Assembly: GCA_943372725.1 (NCBI GenBank)
Contig: CALRZT010000063.1
Coordinates: 1 to 17,541, forward strand
DNA: 17,541 nucleotides
Source of the DNA: CAMDHY01 sp943372725
GTDB taxonomy: Bacteria > Pseudomonadota > Alphaproteobacteria > Rhizobiales > Segnochrobactraceae
Reading direction: 5' to 3'
Below, one piece after another: positions 1 to 7,183 of the stretch; positions within the stretch are counted from its first letter, which is position 1; each line of letters opens with the position of its first letter. Position numbers and translations under genes: made by a program. The notes beneath the pieces were generated by a model. It worked only from the letters and a program-made list of their open reading frames with translations, ran no database searches and was not told the origin of the DNA.

Positions 1-1
1 C

Positions 2-439
2 GGCGGCGAGGGTCGCCGCGACGGCGTGCGACAGGCGTGCGCCGAGGTCGCCGCCGGATGGCGCTTCGCGCCGCATCCCGGTGGCGAGGAGCCGAGCCTC
101 GAGCAGCTCTGGCGGGAGCGGCGCGGCCGTTGCCTGGAGCTCGCGCGGCTGCTCGTGTGGCGTCTGCGCGCCCGCGGCGTCCCGGCGCGCTTCGTCCTCG
201 GCTACGTCCTCGAGCGGTCGCCGCGCGGCGCCGTCCGCCAGCGTCATGCCTGGGTCGCCCATCACGACGGCGCGCGCTGGCGGCAGATCGATCCGGGCGC
301 GCCGGACCGTCCGTCCGCCGCTCTCTTCGCCACCGCCTGGGGCCCTTGGCACGACCTGCTGATGCCGGTGCGGGCGACCGGCCCGGCCGGCCTGTCGGGC
401 GTCGCCGCGACGTGGTCGACGCAGGTCACCGCGGTGTGA
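2..439 (+). CDS. Transglutaminase-like domain protein, 5'-truncated
   Basis: The reading frame is open to the left edge, so the gene begins outside the window; a GTG at 26 is only an internal possibility. The visible 145 residues show a transglutaminase-like (papain-fold) core: a Cys in GRCLELARLLVWRLRARG (codon at 131), a His in RHAWV (codon at 245) and an Asp in QIDP (codon at 290), in the order and spacing of the Cys-His-Asp triad. The stretch between them, with VPARFVLGYV, also fits the fold. Such domains act as cysteine proteases, peptidases or cross-linking enzymes; the substrate here is unknown. It lies upstream of hcp in the same direction, so it may belong to the T6SS locus, but a terminator-like hairpin and a separate promoter separate it from hcp. 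Family call fairly sure; role unknown. Confidence 0.7.
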   Translation, partial: GGEGRRDGVRQACAEVAAGWRFAPHPGGEEPSLEQLWRERRGRCLELARLLVWRLRARGVPARFVLGYVLERSPRGAVRQRHAWVAHHDGARWRQIDPGAPDRPSAALFATAWGPWHDLLMPVRATGPAGLSGVAATWSTQVTAV

Positions 440-460
440 TCAGCCGCGCCGCGGGCGGGT

Positions 461-482
461 CCAGCGGCGCGATCGCCGCTGG
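461..482 (+). terminator. Hairpin after the transglutaminase-like gene
   Basis: A perfect 9-bp stem, CCAGCGGCG (461-469) and CGCCGCTGG (474-482), closes a CGAT loop. It begins 22 bp after the TGA at 437-439. There is no T-run after it, so it is a GC-rich hairpin that may end or slow transcription from the left and so isolate the hcp promoter region. Termination is inferred from position and structure only. Confidence 0.45.
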
Positions 483-488
483 GCAGGA

Positions 489-525
489 CTGCGCACCATT
501 CTGTCGACCCGCCGGAGGTGCGCAG
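489..525. promoter_or_regulatory. Perfect 9-bp inverted repeat, candidate activator site (UAS)
   Basis: CTGCGCACC (489-497) is matched exactly by its reverse complement GGTGCGCAG (517-525), with a 19-bp spacer. It lies about 110-150 bp upstream of the transcription start expected from the sigma54 promoter at 612-626, which is the usual distance for an enhancer bound by a Fis-type bacterial enhancer-binding protein. The obvious candidate ligand is the activator encoded at 4144-5829. The symmetry is seen directly; the function is inferred. Confidence 0.5.
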
Positions 526-547
526 GAAAGCGCGCAAGTCGGCGCGT

Positions 548-575
548 TCTTGACAGTTCCGATTTCCCGTCAAGA
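548..575. promoter_or_regulatory. Second inverted repeat upstream of hcp
   Basis: TCTTGAC (548-554) and GTCAAGA (569-575) form a perfect 7-bp dyad with a 14-bp spacer, in a region noticeably richer in A/T than its surroundings (roughly 547-600). It could be a second regulator site between the putative enhancer and the sigma54 promoter. It also contains a TTGACA (550-555) resembling a sigma70 -35 box, but no convincing -10 box follows at 16-18 bp. Confidence 0.35.
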
Positions 576-611
576 CCATGATTCGGAAGAATAAATGCCG
601 GATGCTCCGGT

Positions 612-627
612 TGGCGCGCCGCTTGCG
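612..627 (+). promoter_or_regulatory. Sigma54 (RpoN) -24/-12 promoter of hcp
   Basis: TGGCGCG (612-618), four bases, then TTGC (623-626) matches the RpoN consensus TGGCACG-N4-TTGC at all but one position. The essential GG (613-614) and GC (625-626) are separated by exactly 10 bp. Transcription would begin near 637-639, leaving a leader of about 40 nt before the hcp ATG at 679. Sigma54 promoters need an AAA+ activator, and one is encoded about 3.5 kb downstream. Sigma54 control of hcp is known in other T6SS (VasH in Vibrio cholerae), which supports the call. Confidence 0.75.
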
Positions 628-678
628 CATGGAAGAGGCGCCGAAACACGGCGACGGATTTTTCCAGGAGAGCGAACC

Positions 679-1194
679 ATGCCTACTCCCGCTTACATGA
701 GCATCACCGGCGCGACGCAGGGCAACATCAGCGAGAACGCCTTCACCAGCGACAGCGTCGGCAACACCTATCAGGAAGGTCACGAGAACGAGTGCCTGGT
801 GCAGGCGCTGATGACCAACGTCACCGTGCCGACCGATCCGCAGTCCGGCCAGCCGACCGGCATCCGCTCGCACCGCCCGACGAGCTTCACCAAGGTCTTC
901 GACAAGGCCTCGCCGCTGCTCTGGCAGGCGCTCGCCACCGGCGAAGTCCTGCAGATCGAAGTGAACTTCTACCGGGTCTCGACCGCCGGCATCCAGGAGA
1001 AGTACTACACGATCAAGTTCGAAGACGCCGTGCTGGTCGACGGCAAGGGCTACATGCCGAACTGCCTCGACCCGGACAACAGCAACTTCGTCCACATGGA
1101 AGACTGGGCCTTCGTCTACCGCAAGGTGACCTGGTCGCACGGCAAGGCGAACACCGAGGGCAGCGACGACTGGCGCAAGCCGGTCCAGGGCTGA
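679..1194 (+). CDS. hcp: Hcp, type VI secretion tail-tube protein
   Basis: The 171-residue product has the start MPTPAYMSITGATQGNIS, the internal VTVPTDPQSGQPTG and the end GSDDWRKPVQG that mark the Hcp family (DUF796, EvpC/HcpA branch), at full family length. Hcp forms hexameric rings that stack into the inner tube expelled by the contractile T6SS sheath; it also carries small effectors in its lumen and is exported. Start: AGGAG at 666-670 sits 8 bp before the ATG at 679, and the family N-terminus begins exactly there. An in-frame ATG at 595 would put the sigma54 promoter inside the gene and is rejected. The gene has its own promoter and a strong hairpin after it, so it is probably made as a separate abundant message. 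No VgrG or effector gene adjoins it here. Confidence 0.96.
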   Translation: MPTPAYMSITGATQGNISENAFTSDSVGNTYQEGHENECLVQALMTNVTVPTDPQSGQPTGIRSHRPTSFTKVFDKASPLLWQALATGEVLQIEVNFYRVSTAGIQEKYYTIKFEDAVLVDGKGYMPNCLDPDNSNFVHMEDWAFVYRKVTWSHGKANTEGSDDWRKPVQG

Positions 1195-1235
1195 TCCGGG
1201 TCTGATTCGGGGCCGATCGCCTCTGATCAGCGAAG

Positions 1236-1268
1236 GGGGCGCGGCCGCGTCGGCCGCGCCCCGATTTT
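1236..1268 (+). terminator. Rho-independent-type terminator after hcp
   Basis: A perfect 12-bp GC stem, GGGGCGCGGCCG (1236-1247) and CGGCCGCGCCCC (1251-1262), with a 3-nt loop is followed by GATTTTCC. It starts 42 bp after the hcp stop. The very stable stem with a short T-run suggests that most hcp transcripts end here, giving hcp higher expression than clpV downstream. Confidence 0.75.
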
Positions 1269-1376
1269 CCGCCGAAACGTCTTTCCCGTCGAAGCGTCAC
1301 GGCCGCTTCATTGAAGCGCGCTTTCGTGGGGGTCCAGGACCTTGGCCGCCCGGACGGCGGTCGCGCGGGGGCGACC

Positions 1377-4136
1377 ATGATCGAACTGGATCTGCGCAAG
1401 CTGTTCGACCGGCTGTCGCCGTTCTGCCGGCGGACCCTCGAGGGCGCCGCCGGCAGCGCCGTCTCGCGCGGCCACTACGAGGTGACGCCCGAGCACTTCG
1501 TCCTCGGCCTCGCGGAAGCCCCGGACCACGACTGTGCGCTGATCCTGTCCCGCGCCGGCATCGATCACGCCGCCTTCGTCAAGTCCCTGCGCCGCGCCAT
1601 CGAGAGCCAGAAGACCGGCAACTCCGGACGCCCGGTGTTCTCGCCGCTGCTCGTCTCGCTTTTGTCGGACGCCTGGCTCGCCGCCTCGGTCGAGCTATCG
1701 ATGGCGAGGATCGGCTCCGGCGCCGTGCTGCTCGCGCTGCTGTCGACGGCCGGCCGGGTCGGCACCGACGACTGGGTGGCGCAATTGCGCACGATCTCGC
1801 GCGATGACCTCGTCCGCCGCTACGGGGAATGGACCGCGGGCTCGCGCGAGGAAGCGACGGTGCTCGCCGCCGCGCCGTCCGGCCCGCGCGGCGAAGGCCC
1901 GGCGGGGCCCGATCCCGACAGCATGATCGGCCGCTTCACCATCAACTTCACGACGCAGGCGCGCGAGGGCCGCATCGATCCGGTCTTCTGCCGCGACCGC
2001 GAGATCCGCCAGATCGTCGACATCCTCAGCCGCCGCCGCAAGAACAACCCGATCTGCGTCGGCGATCCCGGCGTCGGCAAGACCGCCGTCGTCGAGGGCC
2101 TGGCCCTGCGCATCGTCGAGGGCGACGTTCCCGATTTCCTCCGCAACGTCGAGCTGGTCGGGCTCGATCTCGGCCTCCTGCAGGCCGGCGCCAGCGTCAA
2201 GGGCGAGTTCGAGAACCGCCTGAAGGGCGTCATCGAGGAGGTGAAGGCCTCGCCGAAACCGATCGTGCTTTTCATCGACGAGGCGCACACGCTGGTCGGC
2301 GCCGGCGGCGCGGCGGGCGGCGGCGACGCGGCGAACCTCCTGAAGCCGGCGCTCGCCCGCGGCGAACTGCGGACGATCGCGGCCACCACCTGGTCGGAAT
2401 ACAAGAAGTACTTCGAGAAGGACCCGGCGCTCGCCCGCCGCTTCCAGCTCGTCAAGCTCGACGAGCCGTCGCCCGAGGAGGCCGTCACCATCCTGCGCGG
2501 CCTGCGCGACGCCTACGAGAAGAGCCACGGCGTCTACATCCGCGACGACGCGGTGGTGGCCGCCGTCCACCTCTCGGCCCGCTACATCACCGGCCGCCAG
2601 TTGCCCGACAAGGCCGTCGACGTGCTCGACACTGCCGCCGCCCGCGTCCGCCTCAGCCTGTCGACCCGGCCGCCCGCCCTCGTCGAGCAGGTCCAGGCGG
2701 CCGCCGCCCTGAAGCGCGAGCGCGACGCCCTCGAGCGCGACGCCGTCACCTCGCAGGTCGACGTCGCCGGCCGCATCGCCGAGATCGACGAGCGCATCGC
2801 CGGCCTCGAAGCCGACATCGGCGCGCTCGAGGCGCGCTGGGAGCGCGAGCGGGCCCTCGTCGACGACCTCCTCGACCTGCGTCGCGGCGGCTCCGAGCCG
2901 GAGGATGAGGCGGTCGCGGTCGCAGACGCCGACGACGCGCCGGCGCCGGACGGCCCGCCCGCGGACGGGCGCCGCGCCGATCTCGGCACCGCGCTGGCGA
3001 GCCTCGCCGGCGTCCAGGGCCGCTCGCCGCTGGTCCACTTCGAGGTGACGCCGGACGCGGTCGGCGAGGTGATCGCCGACTGGACCGGCATCGCCGTCGG
3101 CCGGATGATGCGCGACGAGGCAGCCTCGCTGCTGACGCTCGGCCACGACCTCATGCGCCGTATCAAGGGCCAGGACCACGCCATCGCGGCACTGGAGGAG
3201 AGCCTGCGGGCCGCCAAGGCCGGCATCCAGGACCCCAACCAGCCGATGGGGGTGTTCCTGTTCGTCGGGCCCTCGGGCGTCGGCAAGACCGAACTCGCCA
3301 TCGCGCTGGCCGATCTCCTGTTCGGCGGCGAGCGTTTCCTCGTCTCGATCAACATGTCCGAGTTCCAGGAGAAGCACACCGTCTCGAAGCTCGTCGGCTC
3401 GCCGCCGGGCTATGTCGGCTACGGCGAGGGCGGCGTGCTGACCGAGGCGGTACGGCAGCGCCCCTACTCGGTGGTGCTGCTCGACGAGGTCGAGAAGGCC
3501 GATCTCGAGGTGATGAACCTGTTCTACCAGGTGTTCGACAAGGGCACGCTCTCCGACGGCGAAGGCCGGGTCGTCGACTTCAAGAACACGGTGATGATCC
3601 TCACCAGCAACCTCGCCACCGACATCATCACCGATCTCGGCCTCGCCAGCCCGCCGCCGAGCCTTGACGAGATCGTCGCGGCGATCCGGCCGATCCTCAG
3701 CCGCCACTTCAAGCCGGCGCTGCTGGCGCGCATGCAGATCGTGCCGTTCCTGCCGCTGCAGAGCGCCGAGCTCGCGGCGATCACCCGTCTCAAGCTCGAC
3801 CGCGTCGTCCGCCGCGTCGAGGCGAGCCACAAGATCGCCTGCCGCTATTCCGACGCCGTGGTCGAGGCGATCTGCGCCCGCGCCACCGAGGTCGAGAGCG
3901 GCGCCCGCGCCGTCGACCAGATCATCCGCCGCACCCTGCTGCCGGCCGTCGCCACCACCATCCTGGCCAGCATGACCGAGGACGGCGTGCTCGGCGATCT
4001 CGCGATCACGGTGGGGGCGGACGGCCACTTCGTCGTCTCCGTCGCCGGCGTCGACGGTGCGGCCGTGTCCCCGCCGCTGGCCAAGACGGATACGGCAGAG
4101 CCCTTCGACGACGGGCGCGTCGCGGCCGTGGCCTGA
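1377..4136 (+). CDS. clpV: ClpV/TssH, T6SS sheath-recycling AAA+ ATPase
   Basis: The 919-residue protein has the Clp/Hsp100 two-ring plan: an N-domain (about 1-150) beginning LDLRKLFDRLSPFCRRTLE as in TssH, Walker A GDPGVGKT (229-236) and Walker B FIDEA (about 299), a coiled-coil middle region (about 430-500), a second Walker A GPSGVGKT (about 631) and Walker B VVLLDEVEKA, then a C-terminal D2 small domain. ClpV disassembles contracted TssB/TssC sheath so that its subunits can be reused; the CRRTLEGAAG stretch belongs to the N-domain that recognises TssC. Location after hcp and the TssH-type N-terminus favour ClpV over the heat-shock disaggregase ClpB. An acidic Ala/Pro-rich linker lies at about 505-540. 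Start: the ATG at 1377 has GGGGGCG just before it and gives the family N-terminus; an in-frame TTG 66 bp upstream is less likely. The following gene begins 7 bp after the stop. Confidence 0.95.
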   Translation: MIELDLRKLFDRLSPFCRRTLEGAAGSAVSRGHYEVTPEHFVLGLAEAPDHDCALILSRAGIDHAAFVKSLRRAIESQKTGNSGRPVFSPLLVSLLSDAWLAASVELSMARIGSGAVLLALLSTAGRVGTDDWVAQLRTISRDDLVRRYGEWTAGSREEATVLAAAPSGPRGEGPAGPDPDSMIGRFTINFTTQAREGRIDPVFCRDREIRQIVDILSRRRKNNPICVGDPGVGKTAVVEGLALRIVEGDVPDFLRNVELVGLDLGLLQAGASVKGEFENRLKGVIEEVKASPKPIVLFIDEAHTLVGAGGAAGGGDAANLLKPALARGELRTIAATTWSEYKKYFEKDPALARRFQLVKLDEPSPEEAVTILRGLRDAYEKSHGVYIRDDAVVAAVHLSARYITGRQLPDKAVDVLDTAAARVRLSLSTRPPALVEQVQAAAALKRERDALERDAVTSQVDVAGRIAEIDERIAGLEADIGALEARWERERALVDDLLDLRRGGSEPEDEAVAVADADDAPAPDGPPADGRRADLGTALASLAGVQGRSPLVHFEVTPDAVGEVIADWTGIAVGRMMRDEAASLLTLGHDLMRRIKGQDHAIAALEESLRAAKAGIQDPNQPMGVFLFVGPSGVGKTELAIALADLLFGGERFLVSINMSEFQEKHTVSKLVGSPPGYVGYGEGGVLTEAVRQRPYSVVLLDEVEKADLEVMNLFYQVFDKGTLSDGEGRVVDFKNTVMILTSNLATDIITDLGLASPPPSLDEIVAAIRPILSRHFKPALLARMQIVPFLPLQSAELAAITRLKLDRVVRRVEASHKIACRYSDAVVEAICARATEVESGARAVDQIIRRTLLPAVATTILASMTEDGVLGDLAITVGADGHFVVSVAGVDGAAVSPPLAKTDTAEPFDDGRVAAVA

Positions 4137-4143
4137 TCCGGCG

Positions 4144-5829
4144 ATGCACGGACCGGCGCCGGTGGCGAGCGAGGGCGGATCGATCGCCGAGGAGCTTCTC
4201 GAGCTGACGGCGGCACTCGCCACCGAGCGGCGCCTGGAAACCCTCCTCGCCGGCGTCATCGCGGCGGCGCGGCGCATCGTCGGCGCCGAGACCGCCCGCA
4301 TCTTCCTGCTCGACCGGGTCGGCCGCGAACTCCACTGCGTCCAGAGCCGGCACGACGGCGACACCGACCGCGCCGCCGCGCGCACCATCCAGCTCTTCAA
4401 GCCGGACGGCGGCTACAACCTGACGGACCCGAGTGCCTTCGCCGTCATCACCGGCCGCGTCGTCGACATCCCCAACGTCTACGCCTACAGCGGCTACGAG
4501 TTCGGCGCGGTCTACGAGGACGACCGCTACGACGGCCGGCGCACCCGCACCTTCACGGCCCTGCCGCTACGTAACGCCGACGCCGCCACGCTCGGCGTGC
4601 TGCAGCTCGTCAACGCGCGGTCGGCCGACGACGGCGAGACCGGCCCGCTGTCGCCGCCGCGCAAGCGGTCGCTGCAGGCGCTCGCCGCCCACGGCGCCGC
4701 CGCCATCGCCAACGCCCGCATGTTCGAGGAGAACCGCCAGCTCATCCGCCAGCTCGACCGCGCCAACGCCGAGCTCGCGGAGGAGAATACCGAGCTTCGG
4801 ACGGTCGTTTCCGCCACCACGGCGGGAACCACCGTCATCGGCGACAGTCCGGCCATCCGGGTCTCGCTCGACCTCGCGCGCCGGGCCGCCGGCTCGCGCG
4901 TCCCGGTGCTGCTGCTCGGCGAGACCGGCACCGGCAAGGAGGTGTTCGCCCGCCTCGTCCATGCCTCGAGCCCGCGCCAGAGCCGGGCGATGATCGCGCA
5001 GAACTGCGCGAGCCTGCCCGAGACGCTGCTGGAGAGCGAGCTGTTCGGCCACCGGCGCGGCGCCTTCTCCGGGGCGATCGCCGACAAGAAGGGCCTCGTC
5101 CAGGAGGCGGCCGGCGGCACGCTGTTTCTCGACGAGATCGGCGACATGCCGATCGGCCTGCAGTCGAAGATCCTGCGGCTTCTGGAGGATGGCGAGGTCC
5201 GCCGGCTGGGCGACACACGATCCGAGAAGATCGACGTCCGCGTCATCGCCGCCACCAACGGCGACCTCAAGCGCAAGATCGCCGACGGCAGCTTCCGCGA
5301 GGACCTGTTCTATCGCCTGAGCGTCTTTCCGATCACCCTGCCGCCGCTGCGTGAGCGCCCGTCCGACATCGTCCAGTTCGCCGAGGCGTTCCTGGCACGC
5401 GCCGCCCAGGCGAGCGGCCGGCCGACACCCGCCCTGACGCCGCGCGCCCTCGACGCTCTCGTGCGCTGGCGCTATCCCGGCAACGTCCGCGAGCTGAAGA
5501 ACATCATCGAGCGCGCCGTGCTGATGGTGGACGAGGGCGAGCGGGTCGACCTTTCGCACCTGCCGGCGGAACTCGCCGGCCACGTCACCTACCTGCCGCT
5601 GGCGGCGGCCGGCGAGGGCGAGACGGCCTCGCTCAGGGCCTCGGTCGAACGCTTCGAGGCCACCCTCATCGAGGCGAAGCTGCGCGAGGTCGGCGGCAAC
5701 CAGACCCGCACGGCCGAGCTCCTCGACATCTCCCGCCGCAGCCTCGTCGAGAAGCTGCGGCGCTACGGCATCCGCTCCCGCGCGCCGTCGCGGTCGCTCG
5801 CGCCGGGCGGCGGCATGCGTCGGGCTTGA
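4144..5829 (+). CDS. Sigma54-dependent activator, GAF-AAA+-Fis (VasH-like)
   Basis: The 561-residue product has an N-terminal GAF sensor domain (about 20-195), a short coiled linker (ENRQLIRQLDRANAELAEEN), a sigma54-interaction AAA+ domain with Walker A GETGTGKE (259-266) and Walker B GGTLFLDEIGDMP, and a C-terminal Fis-type helix-turn-helix (about 510-550, with GGNQTRTAELLDISRRSL). Such proteins bind an enhancer, hydrolyse ATP and open RpoN promoters. The sigma54-contacting loop reads GAFSGA (306-311) rather than the usual GAFTGA, a conservative change. The domain order is that of VasH, the T6SS activator, and the likely target is the hcp promoter at 612-627. The start ATG lies 7 bp after the clpV stop with a poor ribosome site, suggesting translational coupling; an in-frame upstream start would overlap clpV by about 80 bp and is less likely. 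Its GAF ligand is unknown. Confidence 0.92.
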   Translation: MHGPAPVASEGGSIAEELLELTAALATERRLETLLAGVIAAARRIVGAETARIFLLDRVGRELHCVQSRHDGDTDRAAARTIQLFKPDGGYNLTDPSAFAVITGRVVDIPNVYAYSGYEFGAVYEDDRYDGRRTRTFTALPLRNADAATLGVLQLVNARSADDGETGPLSPPRKRSLQALAAHGAAAIANARMFEENRQLIRQLDRANAELAEENTELRTVVSATTAGTTVIGDSPAIRVSLDLARRAAGSRVPVLLLGETGTGKEVFARLVHASSPRQSRAMIAQNCASLPETLLESELFGHRRGAFSGAIADKKGLVQEAAGGTLFLDEIGDMPIGLQSKILRLLEDGEVRRLGDTRSEKIDVRVIAATNGDLKRKIADGSFREDLFYRLSVFPITLPPLRERPSDIVQFAEAFLARAAQASGRPTPALTPRALDALVRWRYPGNVRELKNIIERAVLMVDEGERVDLSHLPAELAGHVTYLPLAAAGEGETASLRASVERFEATLIEAKLREVGGNQTRTAELLDISRRSLVEKLRRYGIRSRAPSRSLAPGGGMRRA

Positions 5830-5845
5830 GAACGGACGGCTGCGC

Positions 5846-7183
5846 ATGGCGACGTCGCATCAGATCCGCAGCGCCCTCGAGGCCTTCCTCGCCGGCCGCA
5901 CGCGCCTCGAACAACTGGCGAGCGAACTCCAGGCCCGCGCCACGACGGGCGACGAACTGCGCGCCGAACTCGCCGACGACATCTCGACGGGGCGGCTGCC
6001 CGCCGACATCGCCGGCATCCTGATCGCCCAGGCGTGCGGACCGGCCGAGCCCGCCGGCGCGGCGGCGTCCGCGCCGGCGTCGGAAGCCGGCGAAGCCGCC
6101 GCCATCCACAGCCGCGTCGACGACGTCGTCACGTCCTCCCTCGTCAACGACTTCAAGCGGTTCCGCGACGGCTCGCGGCGCGCCGATCGCGGGCGTCTGG
6201 AAAGCCGGCAGATCGATGCCGCCCTGTCGGACTTCCACAGCATCCGCCTGCGCCAGCAGGCGAGCCGCGCCGCCGACCGGCCCGACGCCCGGCCGCCGGT
6301 GGTCGCCGATGCCGACGGCACGCAGCTGGTGCTCGGCGACATGCTGCGCGAGCGCTTCGTGCTCGACGTCCTGATCGGCACGGGCGGCATGGGCCGGGTC
6401 TACCGCGCCGTCGACCGGCGGCGGCTGGAGGCCCTCGATCCGCAGCCCTACGTCGCCGTCAAGGTGCTGTCGTCCGATTTCCGCCGCCACCCGGACGCCC
6501 TGCGCGCGCTGGAGGCGGAAGCGCGGAAGGTGCAGGCGCTGGCGCACCCCAACATCTGCGTCGTCTTCGACTTCGACCGCGACGGGGCGCACGCCTTCCT
6601 CGTCATGGAACTCCTGATCGGCAGCACCCTCGACGTCGTGCTGCGGGCGAGCCCGGGCGGGCGACTCGATCCCGCCCGCGTTGTCCCGGTCGTCGGCGGG
6701 CTCCTCGCCGGCATCGGTTATGCGCACGCCCGCGGCATCGTCCACGCCGACCTGAAGCCCGGAAACGTCTTCCTCTGCGACGACGGTGACACCAAGGTCC
6801 TCGACTTCGGTGTCGCCACCGCCCTGCGCGGCGCCGGCTTCGATCCGGCGGGGCTCGAGGCGCTGACGCCCGGCTACGCCAGCCCGGAGATGGCGCGCGG
6901 CGAGCCGCGCGACCCGCGCGACGACGTCTTCGCCCTCGGCTGCATCGCCTATCTGGTGCTGACCGGCCGGCACCCCTACGACCGCCGGCCCGCGGAGGAG
7001 GCGGAGGCGCGCGGCATGGTCCCGGTGCCGGTCGACGGGCTCGATCCCGCCGGCTGGGCGGTGCTGGCGTCGGCGCTATCCTTCCGCCGCGACGACCGGC
7101 CCGCCGACGCGTCCGCGCTCGCCGCCACGCTGCTGCCGGCGCTGGCGCGGTGCGCGCCGGCGCTCAGCCGTCGATGGCCGTGA
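5846..7183 (+). CDS. Hanks-type Ser/Thr protein kinase, T6SS-linked (PpkA-like)
   Basis: The 445-residue protein has a non-kinase N-terminal region (about 1-165, Ala-rich, helical, no recognised domain) and a kinase domain (about 168-440): glycine loop GTGGMGRVY from G178, VAVK with ATP-anchoring K206, catalytic HADLKPGN (300-307) and DFG from D320, then TPGYASPEMARG. All residues required for phosphotransfer are present. The HRD arginine is Ala (HAD), so this is a non-RD kinase and may not need activation-loop phosphorylation. No membrane segment is seen, unlike the membrane-anchored PpkA of Pseudomonas. In T6SS such kinases act with an FHA protein and phosphatase to trigger assembly; neither partner is in the window. 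It starts 16 bp after the activator gene and probably shares its operon. Its last 20 bp overlap the end of the opposite-strand ParA-like gene. Confidence 0.9.
   Translation: MATSHQIRSALEAFLAGRTRLEQLASELQARATTGDELRAELADDISTGRLPADIAGILIAQACGPAEPAGAAASAPASEAGEAAAIHSRVDDVVTSSLVNDFKRFRDGSRRADRGRLESRQIDAALSDFHSIRLRQQASRAADRPDARPPVVADADGTQLVLGDMLRERFVLDVLIGTGGMGRVYRAVDRRRLEALDPQPYVAVKVLSSDFRRHPDALRALEAEARKVQALAHPNICVVFDFDRDGAHAFLVMELLIGSTLDVVLRASPGGRLDPARVVPVVGGLLAGIGYAHARGIVHADLKPGNVFLCDDGDTKVLDFGVATALRGAGFDPAGLEALTPGYASPEMARGEPRDPRDDVFALGCIAYLVLTGRHPYDRRPAEEAEARGMVPVPVDGLDPAGWAVLASALSFRRDDRPADASALAATLLPALARCAPALSRRWP

Noticed and set aside
550..578. Sigma70 promoter with TTGACA at 550-555
   Set aside because: At 16-18 bp spacing the -10 position reads poorly (AGACCA), and TTGACA is better explained as part of the inverted repeat at 548-575.
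595..678. Upstream in-frame ATG start for hcp
   Set aside because: It would add 28 residues absent from the Hcp family and place the sigma54 promoter inside the gene; the ATG at 679 has a good ribosome site.
1377..4136. ClpB heat-shock disaggregase instead of ClpV
   Set aside because: The N-terminal LFDRLSPFCRRTLEGAAG stretch is TssH-type and the gene sits directly between hcp and a VasH-like activator.
1695..4400. Very long open frame on the - strand opposite clpV
   Set aside because: It mirrors the clpV codons in GC-rich DNA, where stops are rare; its product is low-complexity Asp/Ala/Gly/Arg-rich, with no domain, while the + strand encodes clear ClpV motifs.
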